Positions 35,701-50,700 are shown, counted from the stretch's first letter. The stretch: 64,000 nt of DNA from Antilocapra americana (GCA_007570785.1 ML662442.1:65137635-65201634); one strand, 5' to 3'. Notes: generated from the sequence alone by a model not told the origin. Translations and numbers: made by a program.

Positions 35701-38700
35701 ACTTCCTTGATGGTTCAGTGGTTAAGACTTCACCTTCCAGTGCAAGGGGCATGAGCTCGATCCCTGGTGGAGGAGCTAAGATCCCTCATGCCTTGTGACC
35801 AAATAAAAACAAACCATAAAACAAATTCAATAAAGACTTTAAAAATAGTCGACATCTAATAAAATCTTTAAAAAAGGAAGTAAAATTGAGATAATACATA
35901 CTTATTGTATGAATTTTGAAAGATAAATACATGAAATAGTATATAAGGGAAAAAAACTGGCAACCATAGTTAGAGCTCACTCAATGCCAACTTCTTCCCT
36001 CTTTGGCAATTAAAGTAGTTTTTCATTGTCATGGTGATTTCTCCCATGAGAAATATATTTTTGCCCAAAATGTTCTCTATGCTTTTTACCATTAGCTTTC
36101 TACATTGAGAATTATAAAAATCATGTTGTTCATTTTTATTACTTATAGAAGACATAAAATTTGCCCTAATTATACTAGTTTTTCAACATATAATGGTATT
36201 TTATTTCTGATAAATCACAAAGGATTGATTTAGAATATACATGCTGAAATAAAACTACAATTAGTTTTACTAAAACTAAAATTACACTTGAAGAAATGAT
36301 TGCATGCTTGACAGAAAAAATACAGTTGTATAAGAGAAAAACTTCAAGTTGTCTATAATTGTCATATTCTAGGATATGGATAATAGTATTATAACAATGA
36401 TAAATGCTGCTGCTGCTGCTAAGTCACTTCAGTTGTGTCCGATTCCGTGCGACCCCAAAGACAGCAGCCTACCAGGCTCCTCCATCCCTGGGATTCTCCA
36501 GCCAAGAATACTGGATGGGCTGCCATTTCCTTCTCCAATGCATGCTAAGTCACCTCAGTCATATCCGACTCTGTGTGACCCTATGGACAGCAGCCCACCA
36601 GGCTCCTCCATCCACAGGATTCTCCAGGCAAGAATACTGGAGTAGGTTGCCATTTCCTTCTCCAATGTTAAATGACCTAACATCAATTATCATGGTTATG
36701 TAAAAGAATGTCCTTGTTCTTGGTAATTATACACTTAAATGTTTAAGAGTTAAAAAAAACAAAAACAAGAAATGGTCATTCTCAAATGGATGGCATTTGG
36801 TGTTTTTATTCCTAGTACTTTTCTAAGGTAGCTATCTAGTTTACATAAGCTTGACATTCAGGGTACCATATCTTGACATTGTTCAAATCTCACATTATTG
36901 GTGATGCATAGAACCTAACTAACTTCACTCTGGTAACACTTACAACATATTGAGTACATTCTATGCATCAGTTTAAGCATATTGCATGTATTAGCTCATT
37001 GAATCTTCATATCAAAGCTATGAGACAAAATGATTTTCCTATTTCACTGAAGCACAAAGAAGTTAGCACCTAGGCCAGAATCATACAGCTGGTAAGTGGT
37101 AAAGCCAGAACTGAAACTCAGGCAGTCTGATCTGAGCCTCCTTCTTCTCTGTTTTATACCATAGTGGCCACTGCTGGAAAAGGATGGGTTAGTTTATGTC
37201 CTTCTGTCTACAGAACTATATACATCAAGTATTTTTTCATATAAAATGTTACTTTTTCTACTGCTAAAGTCAGGGTCTGTCCAAAAATGTATTCTGAGAA
37301 CCAGTTGTAATTGTGAAAGCAATTCAAATGAAATATTCCAATGATAACCATGCTTTTCCCACTTTTCATCACATAGATTTTCAGTATATAAATGAAATAA
37401 CAATGCTTGTGTGTGAGAGATTTAGATAAACTAATTCTGTCTTTACACCAAGCCCACATTACATTACATGATTCAAGCAATCATGGTTTTTACAAACAAA
37501 CAGAATACAATACAAAATGCAATCAGTTCAAAGAGTAGAATAATTGTCTGAGTTTTGCAAATATGTTTCCAAAGCCTTAGTCCCACAAAATATCCAGCTG
37601 GCTTGCCAATTTTCCATTTGTTTTATTTCCACTCACCAAAACCAGTTCTTGTCAGTTATTCCACCTTTTTCTGGCTTTTCAGATAGCTTAACTATGAGAC
37701 TAGCTGTGAAAAGAAGAGAAGCGAAAAGCAGAGAACTGAACTATGAGAAAAGGGGAGAAAGTTCATCCAGGTCTTACTGAAAGTCCTTTGAGCTCATTTG
37801 CACTGTGTGAACCAATGAGTGTTCAATACTCAGAAAAGAGGGCTGTCAATTATGTCAAAGTTCTGTGCTTCTGGAAAAGTGTGTTTGTCCAAAAGAAGTT
37901 GGTATCTTCGACCTCACTGAGGGAAAACATAAATGGGGTTGAATAAAACTAAGGTCGAAATGTTCAGTTCATTCAGTTCAGTCATTCAGTCGTGTCCGAC
38001 TCTCTGCTATCCCACGGACTGCAGCATGCCAGGCTTCCTTGTCCATCACCAACACCCAAAGCCTACTCAAATTCATGTCCATTGCGTCGATGATGCCATT
38101 CAACCATCTCATCCTCTGTTGTCCCCTTCTCCTTCTGCCTTCAATCTTTCCCAGCATCAGAGTCTTTTCCAATGATTTGATTCTTCATATCAGGTGGCCA
38201 AAGTATTGGAGTTTCAGCTTCAGCATCAGTTCTTCCAATGAATATTCAGGACTGATTTCGTTTAGGATGGACTGGTTGGATTTCCTTGCAGTCCAAGGGA
38301 CTCTCAAAAGTCTTCTCCAACACCACAGTTCAAAAGCATCAATTCTTCAGTGCTCAGCTTTCTTTATATAAGGTTGAAATGTGAAATAGCCTAATGTAAT
38401 TCCATTACAATTTTTTTTCATGTTTTTCAACCTTTCAGGTCTGTTTGGAGATATATCTTCAGATTTGATTATAGTACACCTTAACTACCCAAATACTGTA
38501 TCAGTACATGTTTACTTAGCTAGGTCCTTACTAATGCTTGAAAACCCACAAGCTAATCTCTTACTATTCCTGGGAGATCTCCCAGAACAAATATTCTAAA
38601 CCCTCTCTACACAAGAAGCCAACATTTTCCCACCCTCAGCTTTTGATCAGACTTTTACCTTCAGAGAGAACTTCAGTTATGATATACATGTGAGCTCACA

Positions 38701-41700
38701 TCTTGCCTTCTGTCTATTCTAAATATTATATCACTTAATGGCATCATAAAAATCAATCTCAAAGCAGGAAAAGAGAAATAATAAACAAAGAGGAGATGGG
38801 ACAAATAGAAAGCAAAAAGTAACTGAAATCAAAGAGAAATATTACAATATATCCTACAGACATTGAAAGGTTAATAATTTCATATACACCTTGATGGAAA
38901 AAGCTTGAATAATTTAGGTTAGAAACAGACAAAGTACTTGAAGGACACAAACCAGAAAAACATATTCAATAAAAGATACTCTTAATGACCAGAAACTATA
39001 AAACTCTTAGAGGAAAACATAAGCAGAACACCCTATGACATAAACCACAGCAAGATTCTCTATGACCCACCTCCTAGAAAAATGGAAATAAAAACAAAAC
39101 TAAACAAGTGGGAATTCATTAAACTTAAATGCTTTTGCACAGCAAAGGAAACTACACAAGGTGAAAAGACAGCCCTCAGAATGGGAGGAAATAATAGCAA
39201 ATGAAACAACTGACAAAGGATTAATTCCAAAATATACAAACAACTCATGCAACTCAATATCAGGAAAACAAACAGCACAGTCAAAAGCAGGCAGAAGACC
39301 TCAACAGATATTTCACCAAAGACTATGCTCAGCATTGCTCATTATTACAGAAATGCAAATGAAAACTACAATGAGGTATCACCTCACACAGTCAGAATGG
39401 CCATCATCAAAAATCTACAAACAATAAATGTTGGAGAGGGTGGAGAAAAGGGAATTCTCTTGTCCTGTTGGTGGGAATGTAAATTGATATAACCACTGTG
39501 GAGGACAATATGGAGATTTTTTAAAAAACTAGGAAAAGACTACCATATGGTCCAAGAATCCCACTACTCAGCATATACAATGAGAAAACAATAACTGAAA
39601 AAGACAAATGTACCCCGATGTTCATTGCAGCACTATTTACAATACCTAGGACATGGAAGAAATCTAGATGTCCAGTGACAGATGAATGGATAAAGAAGCT
39701 GTGGTACATGCAGAGAATGGAACATTACTCAGCCATAAAAAGAATCACATTTGAGTCAGTTCTAATGAGGTGGATGAACCTAGAGCTTATTATACAGAGT
39801 GAAGTAAATCAGAAAGAGAAAAACAAATATCATATACTAATGCATATATATGGAATCTAGACAGATAGTGTTGATGAACCTATTTGCAGGGCAGCAATGA
39901 AGACATAGAGAACAGACTTGTGGGGAAGGATAGGGTGGCACGATGAAGACAGTAGCATGGAAACATATGTATTACCTTACATAAAACCAATAGCCAGTGG
40001 AAATTTGCTGTATAACTCAGGGAGCTCAAACCAAGTCTCTGTTACAACCTAGAGGGGTGGGATGGGGTGGAAGGTGGGAGGGAGGTTCAAGAGTGGGGAG
40101 ACATATGTATACTTATGGCTGATTCATGTTGATGTATGGCAGAAACCAACACAATATTACAAAGCAATCATCCTTCAACTAAAAATAAATGTACTAGAAA
40201 TGTTACAACAACAACAAAAAAAAGATGCTCAATGGCCTATAGTCTAACCTAGGGGTAAAAACTTTCCTACAAGGAACATTCTAAGCCAAAATGTATTTTA
40301 CTGGGAATTTCTCCAAATATTTTAGGAAGAGGTAATATCAATCTTTCACAAACTCTTCCAGAAGAGAAAAGAGGAGGGAATACATCCTAACTCACTTTTT
40401 GATGCTAGCCTTACCTTGATACCAAAACCAAAGACATTATTAAAAAAAAAAGATCATGATCTCTCACAGGCCCAGGTGCAAGTTTTCTTAAAAATATATA
40501 ACAGCAAGTAGAACACAGTGATTTTTTTTAAAAAAGGATACTGCATTATGGCCATTCAGAGTTGGTTCAATATTAGAAAATTATCAGTGCAACTCATTAT
40601 ATCCAAGTCTAAAAAAAGAAAAACCATGCAATGATCTCAATAAATGCATAAACCCATTTGAAACATTTATCCATGGTAAAATCTCTCAGTAAACTAGCAA
40701 TAGAAGGTACTTCCTTAACCTTATAAGTAAAAGCGAAAGTCACTCAGTTGTGTCCTTTTTGACTACATGAACTGTATAGTCCATAGAATTCTCCAGACCA
40801 GATTCTGGAGTTGGTAGCCTTTCCCTTCTCCAGGGGATCTTCCCAACCCAGAAATTGAACCCAGGTCTCCCATATTGCAGGTGGATTCTTTACCAGCTGA
40901 GCCACCAGGGATGCCTAAGAATACTGGTATGGGTAGCCTATCCGTTCTCTGACAGATCTTCCTGATGCAGGAATCGAACTGGGGTTCCTTGCATTACAGG
41001 CGGATTCTTTACCAGCTGAGCTATGAGGGAGGAGTCTACAAAACCTCAGGGCATCCTAGGCGACGCTAGTGGTAAAGAACCTGCCTACCAGCAGGAGACA
41101 TGAGAGAATCTCATGGACAGTGGAGCTCCCAGGGCTAGAGTTCACAAGGCCGCCAAGAGTCAGACAAGACTGAAGCAACTTAACATGCGTGCAAACAAAC
41201 TTAAGAATAACATCACACTTAATGATGAAAGACTGAATTCTTCCCCACTAAATATGGGAACAAGAAAGTCCTGGGATAAGGCAAGGATGTCCACCTCCTC
41301 ACTTTCAGAAGGGTCTATCATTGGTTGTCCACCTCTGACAGTTTGTTTCTATTATTCCCATTCCCTAACAAGTCATCAAAGTTCTGTCCTTGACATTACA
41401 CTACTTATTTTCATATTTCATCCTTTGGGAATCTCATCTTCTCCAAGAGTTTCTAATCATCACCCTTATTTAGTATCACATATCCGAAAGTCCATTGGAT
41501 ACCATTACTCGGAATTCTTTACTTTCATTTCAAATGTAAGATTAAAACTGTATTCACCTTTTATCTATAAGGATTTTTATTTATGTATACTATCATTCTC
41601 CCAGCCACACAAATTCAAAAATCACTATTATTAACTTCTTCCTTTATTACTCACAACTCCACAGATAATCCCTGGTCCTATCAATTTCTCATTTCAAAAA

Positions 41701-44700
41701 TAACCCACCTTTACCTCTGCTCCGTTCAACTTCTTAGTTCAGATTCTATCACTCCATATTTTTGTCAAGGTCTTCTTGGAAAATCACTCTCAGTGTGCCA
41801 TTACATTTTATTCAACAGTATAGAGTACTAAGTTCTATAATTTAGATTCAAATTTCTCTAAAGTTTAGCCTGGTTTTCCAGGGTGTCTATCATTAATGTC
41901 ACTACATAATCTCTATTATCTATTTATTATTCCCTTCAAATCTCGGTGGCTCAGCGGTTAAGATTCTGCCTGCCAATGTAGGAGTCTTGGATTAGATCCC
42001 TGGGTCAGAAAGATCACCTGGAGTAGGAAATGGCAACCCACTCTAGCCTCCTCCTGGAAAATCCCATGGATAGAGGAACCTGGCAAGCTACAGTCCATAG
42101 GGTCACAAAGAGTCGGACAAGACTGAGCGACTGAGCATGCACACACACATACACACAATTTTCTGCCTTTGCCCAGCCTTTTGTTTTTGTTCATATTCTT
42201 CCTATCTCCCCTACTGTCTTCACCCCACTGATATATTCACCACTACCTCCACCTATTGAAACAACTGCATTGAAAAGCTTCCTTCCTCCAAGACTCATGA
42301 TTGTATCTCTTCTACAAAATTTTCTCTGATCATTCCAACTGCAAGTGATCATTCCCTCTCCAAATTCTTATTCCATTATTTCCATTCCTGTGTAACATGC
42401 AATATATTCTAGGCACAGCATTATCTTCTCAACTACTGTGGTTGCTGTTGTTCAGTTAGTCATGTCTGACTCTGCAACCCCATGGACTGTGGGACACCAG
42501 ACTTCCCTGTCCTTCGCCAACTCCCAGAGCTTGCTAAAACTCATGTCCATTGAGTTGGTGATGCCATCCAATCATCTCATCCTCTGTTGTCCCCTTCTCC
42601 TCCTGTCTTAAATCTTTCACAGCATCAGGGTCTTTTCTAGTGAGTAGGCTCTTTGCATTAGGTGGCCAAAGTATTGAAGCTTCAGTTTCAGCATCGGTAC
42701 TTCCAATGAATATTCAGGACTAATTTCCTTCAGGATTGACTGGTTTGATCTTCTTGCAGCCCAAGGGACTCTCAAGAGTCTTCTCCAACACCATAGTTCA
42801 AAAGCATCAATTCTTCGGTGCTCAGCCTTCTTTATGGTCCAACTCTCACATCCGTACATGACTATACCAACCTTTGCTTATACCGACCTTTGTTGGCAAA
42901 GTAACGTCTCTACTTAATATGCTGTCTAGGTTTGTCATAGCTTTTCTTTCAAGGAGCAAGTGTCTTTTAATTTCATGGCTGCAGTCACCATCCACAGTGA
43001 TTTTGCAGCCCAAGAAAATGGTCTGTCACTGTTTCCATTGTTTTCTCATCTATTTGCCATGAAGTGATGGGACCAGATGCCATGATCTTCATTTTTTGAA
43101 TGTTGAGTTTAAACCATTTTTTCACCTTCCTCTTTCACTCTCATTGAGGCTCTTTATTTCCTCTTTGCTTTCTGCCTTAAGGGTGGTGTCATCTGCATAT
43201 ATGAGGTTATTGATATTTCTCCTGGCATTCTTGATTCCAGCTTGTGCTTCATTCAGCCTTCCATTTTGCATGATGTACTCTACATGTAAGTTAAATGAGC
43301 AGGGTGACAATATACAGCCTTGATGTACCCCTTTCCCAGTTTTGAACCAGCCCATAGTTACAAGTCTGGTTCTAACTGTTGCTTCTTGGCCTGCATACAG
43401 GTTTCTCAGGAGGCAGGTAAGGTGGTCTGGTATTCCCATCTCTTTAAGAATTTTCCAGTTTGTTGTGATCCACACAGTCAAAGGCTTTATCTTAGTCAAT
43501 GAAGCACTAGATATTTTTCTGGAATTCTCTTGCTCTTTCTATGATACAGTGGATATTTGCAATTTGATCTCTGGTTTCTCTGTCTTTTCAAAATCCAGCT
43601 TGAACACCTGGAAGTTCTCAGTTCACGTACTATTGAAACTTAGCTTGAAGGATTTTGAGCATTTCTTTGCTAGCATGTGAAATGAGTGCAATTGTGCAGT
43701 AGTTTGGACATTCTTTGGCATTGCCTTTCTTTGGGATTGGAATGAAAACTGGCATTTTTTTAATCCTGTGGCAACTGTTGAGTTTTCCAAATTTGCTGGC
43801 ATATTGAGTACAGCACTTTGACAGCATCATCTTTTAGGATTTGAAATAGCTCAGCTGGATTTCCATCATTTTCACTAGATGTTTTTGTAGTGATGCTTCC
43901 TAAGGCTCACTTGATATCATACTCCAGGATGTCTGGCTCTAGGTGAGTGATCACACCATCGTGGTAATCTGTGTCATTAGAATCTCTTTTATATAATTCT
44001 TCTATGTATTTTTGCCAACTCTTCTTGATATCTTCTGCTTCTGTTAAGTCTATACTATTTCTGTCCTTTATTGTGCCCATCTTTGCATGAAATATTCCCT
44101 TGGTATCTCTAACCAGTGGTAATTGCCTAGAAATAGACACCTAATCTTGCTAATCCAGTTATAAATTTACACCTCTAAAAACGTTGTGAATGAAACAAAA
44201 AGTGGGGAGCAATAGATTATTTTCCCACTTGTTCTTAATTATATTTACATATGTTTAAGACCTGGTGTGGAATGCATTTAACCAGATGCTAGAATGAGTT
44301 TGGGTCTGCATGATCTGTGATGCAGACACATCTGGGAAGGCTGTTATGACCTTTTAGCCCTTAAACAGACATGAATCTTATGAAACTGACATCCACATTT
44401 AGAAAAAGAGTTTATGCATGCAACAGTTCATTGAAATTCTTTTACACTAGGGGGTATTCCCTACCTATTTCAAAGAAATTTAAAAAAAACAGATTTGAGA
44501 AAGAGAAATTCTATTTTAGAATATTTTCTAAAGTTAATTTATGTCCTCAGTGCCTAATGGAGTGCTTTGCATACTGGGGAGTCATTAAATACATTATGCA
44601 CAATTTTGAAAGTAACATCCTGCCTTTCCTTTTGATAAATCTAAATGAGGGGGTAATTTTGAAACTTAAAGAACCTATGAACCTCCAATATTCATACATT

Positions 44701-47700
44701 TGTGGTATAGGAATAATTTGACTTAGTAGGAGCAAAATATTCCCCAGTAGTGCCTACCTTCTTCCTTTAGCCTGTATTAAGAAAATATATGAACTATAAT
44801 TAAACACAGGCTCAATGATGTCAATATTATACAATAAAAGAATGGCATACTGGCAAACCTTAAAAGCACAATTACATGAGTCAAGAGGAGACAAAAGGGC
44901 AAAAACAAATCTGGGTCTCAAATTTCTTATCCTTCAATTATTCTAACTGGGAGGAAGGAGAGAAGAAAGGGTTTCCTGACAGTTTGACAAAGGGATAAAT
45001 GTTTTCAAGCGGTTAATTAAATGGAATACTTACTTTGTTACTACCATCTTCTAGGGAAAAAAATGGAGAATGACAGTAAAACATCGAATAACATTCAAAT
45101 AAGAATTTGAATACTGATAACATGACCTAGAAATTTATCTTCACAAAACCAGATAGTATAGTAATACGAGATATTTAAGGAAACTTTCCAGATCATTTTT
45201 TTCTATTTGATTTTCACTTTTAGGATTAGAAACAAATGGCTCTCCTCCCTCTCACTACTCATCCCATTTAGCAAAAGGGGCCAGATGTAGCTTCACTTGC
45301 ACATCCATGGCGAAGGCCATTCCTTAGCCATCTTGCTGTAGTGCTTGATATTCCAGGACTTTTAAGGTAAAAACAGGAATGATCACAGTGCACTCTCATT
45401 GTCATGGTCTGATTATAAAAATCACAGCCATTGTAAAATTCTCATTGTATGATATATGTATTAAATATATTTATTTATAAATTATAAATATAATATAAAA
45501 TACTGATAAATAAAAGTAGGCTCTGATTAATCATTAGAAATTGACTTTATGAGGGCAGGAGGGTTGAGGACGAGTCAGAGAATCATGATTCTACAGAGAA
45601 TTTGTAAGCATTTAAGAATAAAAGTATGTAGATGTTTTAATTATATAATATATAAAAGCTGTTATGCAAAAGTCATTTTTCTTTCTACTTATTCATTTCT
45701 AATGTTCTGTAAAGTGAAATGTGAAAGCAATGTTTTCCTAGGTAAATGATTTTATGTGGATTTCAATCATATTTGAACTCAAATATCTGCATAAACATAA
45801 GATATTATCTTATTATATTATAACATAATATATTATATTATATTATCTTTATTATAAAGATATAATATCTTCATAATGATATATGAATTATCATTAAGGC
45901 TTTATTTTTTGTTTTTATCAAAGATTATTAAATGAATCATATATTAACCTTGTTTATACTTTTTAAACATAAATATTAGCTTTACCCTTGTAAATCCGCT
46001 TTGATAATTAGACTTTGGCAATAAAATAAATCTGCAGTTGTGTCATAAAAATATTACTCCTGAAACATATTCTCACAGGATATTTTTCCTTATGCGCAAG
46101 TTATGCTCTGAAATAAATGAAGCATATTACTGAGATTTCAAAATGCTGTGTGGCAATAGTAAAGTTAAGCCAACATCAGCAGAAGTTGGCATTATCATTT
46201 CGCATGACAGCCAGAGTAATGACTGCCACCTTCAAACTAAGATAACATACCCAAAACGCTAGCCTTGATAATCCACAGGATGGCTACAAACTCTTATTAA
46301 AAAACATGATTACGCAGATGTGAAACTGGTCCTCACTCATTGTCAGTCATTCTCTCTTGAATAAAATCTCTTTAACAGCAAAGAGCTTTGACTGGGGCTG
46401 CATTAAACAGGATGAAGTAAAAACTCTTACGGGTGTAATAAAAGATATGAATAAACCCCAGTTCAGCCTGGGGAACTGAATGTAAGCACAGCTGCACGGG
46501 GAACCTTGAGAAAAATGTGACCATCTGTCATCATTTTCTTCAATAGGTGCTTGTAGTTTTTCTTCTTTTTCTAAATCACAGAAGCCTTGTTACTTCAAAC
46601 ATTTCTGTTTATAATATCCATTTCTGTAATAAGTGTTATGGTGCTTTAATAATACTGATAGTATAATAATAGATATTTTGTGTTCAAGGGAATCTTTGAT
46701 CCTAAAAAAACCATAAAACCCTATAAACAAACTATATAAATATAATCTTCAAATTTCAGTATAAGCTGATTTTAATAAGTTATTTCTCTGCTAATCTTGG
46801 AAATTTGAGAGGAATGTCAAAACAGAAGGAGACTGCCTTCTAGGAACCACTTCAGATAAAACTGAGACTCTCTAGTTCTAAGAAGTGATCTGTTAAGTAG
46901 CTGCCAGAATATCAAAACAGGAGCCCTGTAAGTTTGAGTTCCAGGGAGGGGCCACCTGAGCTATTTGGTTGTTCCTTAAGTGCTAACTTCTGAAAATACA
47001 CATCCTGATTTTTTTCCCACAGCCAATCGTCTCATTTTAGTTTTCATGGAGAGAAATTTAATACTTTGCTATCATTATAGAATTATCAGATAAAGTGTAA
47101 AATTAAAACTTTGACTCTTATCTCTAATAGGCTTCAACGAAAAATAGAATTTCAGATTTTACCATTGACATAGTTTTACTTTCACCCTATTTCATCATCT
47201 TAACTTTTTAAAAAATTTTAGACGGCTTCTCTTAGCTCTCTATGACCAGTTTTTGAACTTGCACAGTTATGTCACAGAATCTTTGCAGCCGCCTGGACTG
47301 TAGCTCACCACGCTCCTCCGTCCATGGGATTTTCTAGACAAGAATACTGGAGTGGGTTGCCATTTCTTTCTCCAATGACCAGTTTATGCAAGGAATATAT
47401 TTTGAAGAGAAAGCTCCTTCTTTCCTGTCTTTCCTCCTTCCACCCTCCCTCCCTTCCTTCTTCTCCTTTTTTCCAACACATATTTTATTGCATGGTTGCT
47501 ATTCTTCAGTCCCCGTGGTAGGGCTGAGAGCACATGACTGTTCAGTATAGACTATAAGACAAAGTCCCTATCATCATCAAACTTAGAGTGTAGTTGCAGA
47601 ATAAACAATTTTTGAACTTAAATAATATAACCAAAAATATTTTAACGATAAGGGTTTATAGGAAAATAAAACAGAGATTCTAGAGATGGATTGGAAAACC

Positions 47701-50700
47701 TGGAGTTGAGGTATCAGAAAAGTCACAACTGAGACAATGAGACTTATTTTGAGAAATAAACTACATTTAGGAGCCAGCCAATGAAAAGTGTGGAGAAAGT
47801 AGATCTGGTAAGAGATAGCAGCTGTTGGAAAGGACCTAGAAGGGGAAGAGGTGGGGGCAAGGTTTATCCAGTTTGGTGAAGCAAATAAACGCCAGTTTGA
47901 CTGAACTCTAGTGCCCAAAGCAGAAAATGAGGTCAGTAGGGATCAGCTGATGCCCTAAACGTTATGATGCTTTACAAATCAATATAGGGAGCTCAAATTT
48001 AATATTAAGCTTATTCAGTCATTTGAGCCTTAAGCACCAAGTGCCATATTTTGATTGATGTGAAAATATGTATATATGTGCCTATGTGTGCAAATGTGTG
48101 TGTGTGAGAGAGAGAGTATGTGTGTTTGTTACTGAGGCTGCAATGTAAAAATGAAGAGAAGAAAGAAAAGCCATGGTCAGCAGACAGAAATTAAGCAGTG
48201 GTCCCAGGGGTTCAAGCTTGATTGATGGTGATAAAACTGAAGAGAAGTAGGCAGGTTTCAGATTTAGTTTGGAGGAAACACCAAGAGACCTGAAGACAGG
48301 TTTTATATGTGGAAGAAAAAAGGATGACCCCTAATTTTTGACAGAAGCTACCAGGAGGTGCCATTTACTGAGATGGGAAAGGCTGGGGAAGAAGTAGGTT
48401 TGAGATGCTATCTAAACACCCAGATGCGAAAGTCTAGAGGCAGGGTATATATAGACTGTTTTTAGAGCAAAATAATGCATCAACCAAGTTTCAGAAACTT
48501 ACTGACTTTATAGTCAGCCTTGAAAATAAAGGCTCCTAAAGCCCTCCAAATTCTTTTGATTATTCACATGTCATAAAACATTCCCTTTCTTCTTTTTATT
48601 CATTTTTTTAGGTTTCAGAACGAATATATATTCACTATATAGGATTAACATATATTCACTAATATAATTCAAATATACTGAAATATATAGTAGGAAAAGA
48701 AATTAAATACTCTCACAATAATTGTAAAGATTCACTGTACACCTATCCACAGATACAGGAGAACTTCTTGAGGCAGGTTAAAAAACAACATAGATGCTAA
48801 AATTGGAAGGATACAGAGAAGATTAGCACGGTCCCTGCACAAGAATGACATGCAAATTCATGAAGCGTTCCATATTTTTACACATGAAAAGATGCTCAAC
48901 ATTGCTCATTATTAGAGAAATGCAAATCAAAACTACAATGAGATACCACCTCATACCAGTCAGAATGGCCATCATCAAAAAGTCTACAAACAATAAATTC
49001 TGGAGAGAGTGTGGAAAAAAGGGAACCCTCTTGCATTGCTGGTAGGAATGTAAATTGACACAGTCACTATGCAAGACGGTATGGAGATTCCTTAAAAAAC
49101 TAGGAATAAAACCACCATATGACCCAGCAATTCCACTCCTAGGCATATACCCTGAGGAAACCAAAATTGAAAAAGACACATGTACCCCAATGTTCATTGC
49201 AGCACTATTTACAATAGTTAGAACATAGAAGCAACCTAGATATCCATCAACAGATGAAGGGATAAAGAAGTTATGATACATATATACAATGGAATACTAT
49301 TCAGCCATGAAAAGGGACACATTTGAGTCAGTTCTAATGAGGTGGACGAACCTACAGTCTATTATACAAAGTGAAGTAGGTCAGAAAGAGAAATATAAAT
49401 ATCATATACTGATGCATATATATGGAATCTAGAAAGATGGTACTGATGAATTTATTTTCAGGGCAGCAATGAAGAAACAGACATAGAGAACAGTCCTATA
49501 GCTATGGAGTGGGAGGGGGCAGGAGGGAGAGGGTGAGATGTGTGGAGAGAGTAACATGCAAATTTATATTACCATATATAAAATAGATAGCCAATGGGAA
49601 TTTGCTGTATGACTCAGGGAATTCAAACACAGACTCTGTGACAATCTAGAAGGATGGGATGGGGAAGGGGGTGGGAGGGAGGTTCAGGAGGGAGGGGACA
49701 TGGGTGTACCTATGGCTGATTCTTGTTAATGTAGGACAGAAAACCACAAAATTCTGTAAAGCAATTATCCTTTGATTAAAAAAATAAAGTGGCAAAAAAC
49801 CACATAGTTTCATAGTTGATAATGTTTTCTCTTCTATTAATTTCTTGAATAATCTAAAAGTATGATTGTGGAGTAAAGTTATTTCCAGCATCACACTCAA
49901 GTTGGAAGACAGCCTGAAGTATACCTAATCCATCTTGTGTTGTTGTTCAGTTGCTAAGTCATATCCAACTCTGGGACCCCATGGACTGCAGCACGCCAGG
50001 CTGCCCTGTCCTTCACCATCTCCAAGTTTGCTCAAATTCATGTCCACTGAGTTGGTGATGCTATCTAACCATCTCAATCCTCTACTGCCCTCTTCTTTGC
50101 CTTTGATATTTCCCAGCATCAGGGTCTTTTCCAATGAATCAGGTGGCCAAAGTATTAGAGTTTCAGCTTCAGCATCAGTCCTTCCAATGAATATTCAGGG
50201 TTGATTTCCTTTAGGGTTGACTGGTTTGATCTCCTTGTTGTCCAAGGGAATCTCAAAAGTCTTCTCCAGCACACAATTCAAAAGTATCAATTCTTCATCA
50301 ACCCCATGAACAGTATGACAAGGCAAAAAGATATGACACCTAATTGTAGTTCCCACCAAAGGAACATTTCTTTAAGAAATGTTTTTAGGAGAGGATCACA
50401 ATGCTCACTATCTCCAGTGACAAAGCTCATGCACTTAACAAGCTCACAAGGCAACTCATTCAATTTTATTCTAGCTTATTTTTTGGCCACACCATGCTGC
50501 TCCATGAGGGATCTTAGTTCCCCTACCTGAAATTGAACCCGTGCTCCCTGTATTGGTAGTGCAGAGGCTTAACCATTGGACAGCCAGGGAAATACTGCAA
50601 CTCATTTAATTTTAATAACTCTGGTGGTAGAAATGTATTTCTTATTCTAACCTGAAAGCTTCTATCTTTAAAGTATACTAATTTGGTCTTTTTTCTTCCT

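Larger units (their letters stand above)
48780..49807 (+). mobile_element. Target-site duplications bracketing the U6-L1 chimera
   Basis: aaaaaacaacatag at 48780-48793 and aaaaaaccacatag at 49794-49807 differ at one base. The bases before the left copy give TT/AAAAAA, an L1 endonuclease site. Both U6 and L1 lie between the copies, so they arrived in one event. Confidence 0.9.

Noticed and set aside
36404..36663. (TGC)n tract as a triplet-repeat locus
   Set aside because: The short TGC run is the normal end of the BOV-A2 SINE rather than an independent expansion.
42617..43499. Reverse-transcriptase-like protein gene
   Set aside because: The frames belong to a broken BovB LINE with missing endonuclease and several frame interruptions.
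44371..44721. 116-codon plus-strand open frame in intron 1
   Set aside because: AT-rich codons like the surroundings, no motif, and a poor start context; likely chance.
48794..48879. Functional U6 snRNA gene
   Set aside because: It lacks the U6 5' stem-loop, carries substitutions, has no PSE or TATA upstream, and is fused to L1 within one duplication.
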